64,000 nt of DNA. Source: Bacteroidota bacterium (GTDB lineage Bacteria; Bacteroidota; Bacteroidia; M30B66). A program made the translations under genes and the position numbers. Below, one piece after another: positions 51,201-60,200 of the stretch (position 1 is the stretch's first letter; every line of letters begins with the position of its first letter). Where the stretch lies: contig JAIXYK010000031.1 of the NCBI GenBank assembly GCA_027490225.1, positions 1 to 64,000 on the forward strand, given 5' to 3'. The notes under the pieces are model-generated. The model saw nothing but the letters and a program-made list of their open reading frames with translations, was not told the origin of the DNA and ran no database searches.

Positions 51201-54200
51201 TGTCCCACTGTTGTTTAATGTAACAGGATTGTAAGTAGAATTTCCAACTGGGAATAAAATATTAGAACTTCCTACGTCTAATCTTAATCTACCAGAACCA
51301 TTAGTTATCGCATATGAAGTAGCACTTCCTGAAGCCTGAGTAGCTGCTCTTAAATCATTACTTCCAAGAATTACGTTTCCGCTTGTTAATGTAAGTGTTG
51401 AATTTACTGTAACAGGGTCATTTAATGTTAAGTTACTTCCAACAGTTTTTTGAATCAACAAGAATTGGAAAGTTTCACCGCCATTTGCTGTGATACTTTG
51501 AGCACCTGTTCCATTAAAGAAAACTCCTCTTCCATTAGCACCAGTTCCAACAAGGCTACCAAAACTATTTCTATTCCAGTTTCCTGCTACTCTAATACCC
51601 GGGCTTGTTGCATTTGTGGATAAAGTTAAGGTACTAGTAGCTACATCGCTTCCTATGGTTAAGTTCCCACCAACAGTAATAGCTTGATTTGTTGATTGCA
51701 TGTTTAATGAACCAGCACTTCCTGTAACACCTAAAGTTAGATTATTAACTATACCCAGATTAGTAGTTGGAGCTCCAATATTTAAAGTAGTTCCATTTTG
51801 AATGATAACATTTCCTGGATATCCTGCAGGGCCACTCAATGTTGACCATTCTACTAAACGTCCATAAGCAGTTCCACTATTATAAACTAAGTTCGCAGTT
51901 GCAGCATAAACTGGTACACGGCTGTTCGCATCAAATGCTGCAACATTTCCATTTGCATCCATTCTTAGAGTACTGTTGCTGTTGATATCAAAAGCACCAT
52001 ATCTAACTTCAAAATTATTTCTTGCTAAAGCCAAAGTGGCTCCAGCTGCAACATTTGTAGAGTACACTTTACAAACAGTTATATTAGAGCCTGTTACAGT
52101 AACTAAACCTGTAATGTCTAGGATCATATCATTACCTATTCCTGCATCCGTTCCTAAAAGTATTCCTGTAACTTCTAATGTAGCTGATGCTCCAGTCATA
52201 CTTAATGTAACAGCTCCATTAGATCTAAGTGTACCACTAAGAACGCGCACATTTCCATTTACAGTTCTGCTGAAAGGTAAAACTACAAGAGAGGAATTGT
52301 TGGCAGTAAAATTTGTAGGACCGTTTACTGATGGGAATTCTAAAGCATTAGCGGTTTGCGTAAAAACACCATTATAAGATAGGGTAGAGGCTGTACCATA
52401 TGTTAAGGCATTAGTTGTTATGCTTCCACCTTGATTCACGCGCAATGTGCCTGCAATTGAAGTACTTAACCCAAGATTTATAGGAGAATTTATTGTTACG
52501 TTATTAAATGGAATGCCACCTGTAGTAGATACTGTGCAAGATCCTGCAAAGACAACGGTTCCTGTTCCTCCTGTGAAAGTTGCAGAACCATTAGCAAATG
52601 CAGAAGCGTTCGCCATAGTTAATATTCCACCAGCTGTCATTATAATGCTTCCTCCATTGGTTAAAGTTGTGTTAACTGTTAATGTTCCAGCTGCCCCAAA
52701 AGTTAAACTACTTCCAGAACGGATGGTTAATGTGTTAGGATTGTTAGCAACTACACCATTAGCAGTTACTGCATGCGCAATTGTAACAGCAACAGATGCA
52801 GGAGGCACAACGCCACCTAACCAAGTTGAACCTGTTCCCCAATCAGTAGAAGCATCAGAAATCCAACCTAAGAAAGTGAATGCAGCATTTGTTGTACCTG
52901 AAGTAACAGTATTTGTAACCACAACTGTTGCTCCTGATGCTGCTTGAGCTACTACTGCAGTTATTGTAGTAGAATTTACCACTGTAAATGTTGTAGCTGC
53001 TAAACCACCAATGGAAACAGTCATTCCAGCTGTGCTGGTAAAGTTTGTACCTGTAATGGTAAGCGTTTGCCCAACATAACCAGTATAATCTGCTTGAGGA
53101 GCAAAAGTTGGACTTGTACCTTGAACTAAAGTAATTGTTGGAGGTGCAATAGGATTAGCGAATGCTAAAAATTGTGTATTACCTGCGCTGAAATTAGAAT
53201 TCGCAATTTGACTACCTGATGGAGTTCCTCCAATGAATACATATGTTCCAGTTGCGGTAGTTGTGCTTCTTCCTATAGAACTCAGCGGTGATACTGCTGT
53301 AGGGCGTGCAAGTGTAAATTGACTACCGTTAAAGTTTCCTGTTGCAGCTAAAGACCAATATTCTGCTGTGCTTAAAGAGCCAATTGAATTCGGGTCAGGC
53401 GTTCCGCCAGAATTCGTATTGAAGGCTTCCATTGTTACACTAACAGCACCAGTTCCTGTAGTAGGATTTACTAAGTTGGCCGGTAAGTAAGTTATTGGGC
53501 TTTGCTTTCCAACAGGGAAGTTATAAGTAGTTCCAGTTAAAAGTGACGCAGGTAAACTGCGGTTTAATCTTCCACTAACAAATGAATTTGCAGAGGCTCC
53601 TGTTATTCCTGTAGTTGCAGTATTAGAAACAAAAACAGTATTTGAAACAGCATCTAAAATACCTGTTCCTAAAACGAGTTGGTTGCTCACGGTTGCATTT
53701 CCAGCAAGGGTTACAACATTAGTTGCTAGGTCTTTATCCATGTAAAGATTAACCATTGTTGCTGGTAAACCAGTTCCTACAGTTTGTGGTGAAATTGAAC
53801 CCACGAAACCATAACTAGCAGTTGTTGGTAAATTGCGTATATCAGTTCTTAAGTTTCCAGTTGCACCGCTTGCATCTATTGTGCCTCCATATTTTAATGT
53901 TGCTCCTGCATTTACATTAAATGTACTTGTAACACCTGCATCTGAAATTGTAAAGCCACTTCCTAATTGGAAACAAGTTGGACTATTTACATTAAATACA
54001 TCCTGAACACTAAATCCAGCTTGAGCAACAACATTTGCTAGCAAAGCTCCTACGCTTGCACTTGCAGAATTTAATTCAACATTAAAATAGCTTACATTAC
54101 TAGCACCAGCGTTGTAAGTGCCTCGAATAGAATGTGTTTGACCTGTTGCGCTTCCATATAACTCAACAATTCCACCAGAAATAGCATATGGAGTAGCAAC

Positions 54201-57200
54201 TCCCGTTATCTCTGGCAAGGTTACGTTAAGTTTAGCCATTCTGAGTCTACCACCTGTCATGGTTAAACCTGCTGCACCTGTCATACCGTTTGATTGTAAA
54301 TCGAATACAGAAGTACCGCTAACCAAAACATTATTGTTAACTATTAATGCAGAAGAAACACCTTTGAAATCAGTTCCAAAAGTATTTGAACCGGTAGCTG
54401 CAATATTGTAATAAGCAGGAGGCGCTCCCGATAGGGTCTGGTTTCCAGTTGCATTTAATTCGACTGTACCTCCAGTTAAACTATAATTTGCATAATTTGA
54501 TAAAAATGGAACAGTTGCAGAGTTTGATTGAATTCTGTAAGTACCACCGCTCATTACCAAACGGCCTGTACCAGAAAAATCTGCAGAGTTAGTACCTACA
54601 ACGATACCTCTTCTGATATCTAATTTTCCACCTAATGCATCAACCAATGTTCCATTAGAAATACCAATATTGTTGCTTAATGTTAGGGTATAAGTATCAA
54701 GGTCTAAATCTGAAATAACCACTTTACCTGTGCTGCCAACTGTAAGCGCGTTTCCTGTTACCTGATTTGCTTTACCAATGTACCAGAAAGTGGCAGTATT
54801 GTTAAATGTCTTATTAGAAACTGGTAGTTGAACGTTACCCAAATTGGCAGTAACTGTTCCAACAATACCATCTGGTGAAGTAATTTTTAAAATACTTCCT
54901 TGAGCCGAATTGAACGTATTAGTTCCTGTTGGTGTACCTGGTTGATTTACTAATAATGCAGTAGTTCCATTGAATCCAAAATCTAATGTACCATTTGCTT
55001 CAACAACTAACGATGAGTTATTATTTAATGTTAAGTTATTCGTATTCAATTGAACAATCGCATTTGCTTTTATGGCCATTGGAACACCTGCAGATCCAGA
55101 TCCACTTACAACTGAAGCAATGTTTACTAATTGGGTTGTTGTACCAGTAAAGTTGAACTGTTGATCAGCTATCGCACCCAAGTTCCCAAGTATAGGATTT
55201 GCGCCTACAGTTATATTACCTTTTAAGTTAACAATACCCAATGCACCATTAGCCGTTCCATAAGCGTTTTGATTCAACCAAAATCTTGTTGTTGCAGCAG
55301 TTCCTGCACCATTCATTACTATATTACCATCTATATTAAATGTAGCACTTCCACTTATTGAGTTACTAGCACGTACTGTAAATGTTCCAGGTGAATTATG
55401 AACCAAATTACCTTTTAAATTCATCACCAAAGTAGCTGTAGAAGTTGTTAATGCTACATTTCGAGCAGAACTCCATCCGCTGTTCAATACCAAATCCCCT
55501 TGAATACCTACCGTTGCAGATCCTCCAATTGTTGTGAAAAAGCGAATATCAAAACCATCTGGTGAATCAAATTCGAAGTTTCCATGAGTTAAGTTAATCG
55601 TTCCTGTTGATGAACCTAACAATGTCCAATTAGCGCCAATACCAGATGCACCAGCAATATCGATATAAACATTACCGAATGCAGCAGAATAACCGCTATA
55701 CGTATTAGCAGTAACATTACCGTTTATAAGTGGTTGTGCATCATCCCAATTCCAAATATTCAGGTTAGACAAAGCACCAAAGTTTTCATTCCCTTGCCAG
55801 ATTGAAGTAGAAGGATTCCCAAATGCAAAATTTAGAAACACATCAGCATTGTCTTCTACTGTAAAGGTTCCGCCAATAGCAATTGTAAAAGAAGCATTTA
55901 CTTGCAGGGTTCCTCCAGATCTTACTAGAATACTAGCAGCTGTTGAAGGATGATCTACTATTAAAGTACCACCGCTTTCAATAATTAAATTAACGGTATT
56001 TCCGAATGCACCATTTGTTGTTAGTGTATGACCATTTCTAATGTAAACATTATTGGAGGTTCCATATGCTGGAGAATTGCTCGCAGTCCAACCAGCAGTA
56101 AGTCTTTCCCAAATTGCTGGTAATGCTGTATTGCTATTCCAAAGTCCTGAAGCCGTTGTGCGGTAACTGTTTAATGGTGTACTTACAATATCAAAAGGAT
56201 CACTACCAATTGTATTGGAGAATGCCAAGCCTGTAGTAGTTGCAGTTAATGTTAAATTTGTACCTGTTGCTGAATGGTTTAGTGTAGAATAGGTTGCAAC
56301 ACCTGCAACAGCCGACGCATTAACAGGTGTTCCTGTAAGTGAACCAGTTGAAGTAATGTCTATAGAACCAGTATAATCTAAATCTAAACTAGAACCTAAG
56401 TCTGTTCCTCTAACTGTAACTGTAGCCATATTGGTGCTGACAGTTGTTGTAATAGGTTGAACTAAAAATGCTAAACGATCGGCAGTAACCTCAATTCGGT
56501 TAATATCACCTGTGGTAGAAGATGTTGCACCACCGCCATTACCTGCTGCAAATGCAGAAGAACCAGAGACCGCAGAAGTTACTGAAGTAACTGTAAATTG
56601 CATTTGCTGGTTATCAGTAACAGGTGCATTAAATGTTACACGTAAACTTAAAGCCAATTGGGCGTTATCAGCAACTGAAACCCCTGTTAATCCTGAAAAT
56701 ACAATAGGTGATGTTCCACTTACTGTAACTGCTGCTCCTAATGGACTAGCTCCATTAAATAAACGCGCCGAACGAATACTTCCGGGATTTGTAACCGAGA
56801 AGGTAATTCCTGTTAATTCTGTTCCTAAGTTATCAGCATCTGTAAGTGTTGCGCCTCCATCTCTCAGGAAGAAGCCCATTACGCCAGCACTTCCATTCAC
56901 GCCAGTTCCTGTATTTGATAGTACTGTTCCTTGATAAGATATGTAATCGATATTGGCATTTGTACTAACTGCCGAACCACTGTTAAATGAAACATCGCTT
57001 AAATTACTTGCAGTACCAACACCTTGAATATAAAAAGCATAATTAGGTTCATCGCTATCATTGCTTGGTATCGTTAATATCGCATCGAACGAAGCAACAG
57101 CGTTAGGAGTAAAAGTCACAACAAATGTTGTAGAGCTTCCTGCAGCAATGCTATTAGATGGAGGTGTTGTAATACTGAAATTACTTGGGTTTGAACCACT

Positions 57201-60200
57201 AATCAATACGTAAGGAGAAACACCGCTAATGTTAAGTGTTGAGCTTCCTGTATTTTGAATAGTAAAAGTACGGGTTGCAGTTGCTCCCCAAGCTGTGTTT
57301 ACAAATGTTGTGTGGTCTGTTAATGAAGGCGTATTGTCGCCATCAACTATATTTACTGAATTTCCAGTAATATTGATTTCAGGTGCTGGATTGTTTACCG
57401 TAAATACAACTTCATTTGAAGTAACTGTGTTAGAACATGGCGCTGGATAAGTGCTTTCGCATACTATATAATATGTGCCAGCTGAAGCAAAGTTAGGAAC
57501 TTGTGTTTGAGCAGTTCCTAAATTAGTTCCATAAGGTCCTCCAGGTGCGGTTCCATATTTCCATTGGCGAGAAGAAAATGTATGTCCTTCGTTAACCGTT
57601 AAAGTAGCGCCATTGGTAGAAGTAACCAAAGTTTGAGCACCCGCTGGTGTAATACTCGTAATTGAATTGTTGATGGTTAAGTTTGTAACATTTGCTATTC
57701 CGTTTACAGTCGGAGAAGTTGAAACAACACGAATGCGGTAACCTGTTCCTGTTAATGTTCCCGAAGGAATAGTTACTGATATTGATTGAGAACCGCTCGC
57801 ATTGGACGTTACAGATTGTAAATTTACAGGTGAACCAAATAAACCTGAAGCATCAGAAAGTTGTGCAGTAAAATTAGCCACACCATTCGGGAAATTTCCC
57901 GCTGGTGAATATGTAAATGGAACACTTACTCCCGCAACACCAGCACAATAAGTTGTTGTTCCTCCTCCAATTGTTCCAGTAGTAATGGTGCCCAATGAAA
58001 CGACATTCCCTGTAAATGTGAAATCGTTGATACTAAATGTACCTCCTGTTCCTCCCCATGCATACACGCGGAATGTAATAGCTGAATTTATGTTTTGATA
58101 AGTACCAGCAGTTAAGGAAATAGTTGTTCCTGTAATAGAAGGTGTTCCAATGTTAGCAGTATATCCATCCACACTCGAGCGAATCGCAATGTTTGTTGGA
58201 CCTGTTCCTGATGCTTGACTAGTATATACTAAGTTATTAAAGTTAATCTGATATCCTGTATTAGGAGTTAAAGTAAGTGAGAAATAATCGTTTGCATCTA
58301 ATGCTCCCGTATTCCATCCATTTGCATTGTAACGGTCATTTGCAGTTGCATTAGCAATTCCTGGTCCCATTCCTATGCCCGAAACAGCTATTAAAGGATC
58401 CACAGTCTGACCAGTAGTATATGGATTAGCAGCACCAGGATTTGTTCCTGCAATAGGATTCGTCCAAATAGTAACTGGAGCAGTTGTAGTTGCACAACTT
58501 GTTTGTGGCTCACCTACCAATTTATAATTAATGTTACTTCCGCTATTGGTGTAAGACCAAATGCGCATGAAATAAGTGGTACCGCTTGTCAATGAAGGAA
58601 TGGTATAATTTCCAACTCCTTGTGCCACGTTTCGTGCTCCTAATGTTGCATTCGCTAAATCTGCAACTGGAGTTCCATCGCTTGGTGCAGTAATACTGGC
58701 ATAAGAAGTATTGCTCCATTGAATCAAATATCCGTCAGGTAAAATACCTGTTGATGCATCTGTCCAAGTTAATGGAATGGATGTAGCTGTAGTTGTTCCG
58801 CAAGCAAATAAAGTTGGATAATTAGTTGGTTCCGCTTTAATGAATGTGCGTGTATTTCCCGCCGCAACTGGATTTGTTCCGGTTTTGTTGCCTAATGTGA
58901 ATGTTAAATTAGAAAAGGCAGTTGTGCCTAAACTGATAGTATTGTTAGGTGTTGCAGTGGCAGAAATATCTGCTGTAATAAATATGTATCCAGTTGTTCC
59001 TGCATTAATTACTTGAGAAGTAAACGAAGGGAAAACTTTGCTTCCTGCAACACCCGGTGTAGTGAAAGTACTTAATGTAGCATCACCTCCATCTAATGTT
59101 GCATCTGTTGAGTAACGAACTTTTAAGTTTACTACATCAGCAGAAGTATATGTTCCTGCTGTTGTAACTGTAATACCTGTTAGAGTTGCATTGCTTGAAG
59201 TTACTGCGAAATCGAAACGATTTAAAACGATGTCGGTGCTGCTTGGTATATGCGAACTAGCAGCTGGAGAACTGTTTGAAATAGCGATGGCCGGATTTAC
59301 AATCGTAACAGTATTGCTGGCTGCTACCGGGTCTGTTCCTGTCTCTGTACCTGATGTGAAGCTGATATTTGAAAAAGCTGTATTCCCTAAGCCAATGGTA
59401 TTACCACCAGTTGCAGTTGAAGCAATATCAGCAGTGATAAATATATAGTAAGTACCAATTGCAAGTGCCTGCGCTGTAAATGAAGGGAAAACTTTGCTAC
59501 CTGCAACACCTGGTGTTGTGAGTGTACTCAAAGTTGCGTCTCCACCATCTAATATGTTATCTGTAGAGTAACGTACTTTTAAGTTGATGATATCTGCGGA
59601 AGCATACGTTCCTGTGGTTGTTACTGTTAAGCCGTTGAACGTTGTTCCTGCAACAGTAACTGCAAAGTCTAAACGTTGTAAAACCACATCGTTTGTACCT
59701 GCGTTTTGGTTGCTCGAAGCTGGAGCTGAATTGCTAATGGCAATAGAAGGAGACGTGCTCACGAATGTTTGAACACCTCCAGCTGCTACTGGATCCGTTC
59801 CTGTTTTGGTTCCTGAGCTAAAACTGATATTTGAAAAAGCAGTAGTTCCTAAGTTAATAGTATTTCCGCCTGTGGCTGCTGGTGCTATATCAGCAGTTAT
59901 GAATATATAATAAGTAGCTCCTGAAATGAGCGCTTGAGAAGTAAAAGAAGGAAACACTTTAGCGCCCGAAACACCAGGTGTTGTTAATGTACTTAATGTG
60001 GCATCTCCAACATCTAATATGTTATCTGTGGAGTAACGAACTTTTAGATTAGTAATATCAGCAGAAATATAAGATCCTGCTGTTGTTACATTTAAACCTG
60101 TAAGAGAAGTGTTTGCAACAGTTACAGCCAAATCTAATCTTTGTAAAACAACATCATTTGTACCTGCATTTTGGTTGCTTGCAGCAGGTGCTGAATTACT

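Noticed and set aside
52447-52947. Long plus-strand open frames opposite the giant gene (also 56512-56934, 47962-48345 and others)
   Set aside because: They mirror the Thr/Asn/Gly-rich codons of the real gene, giving Pro/Val/Ala-rich peptides with no domains. They are antisense shadows.
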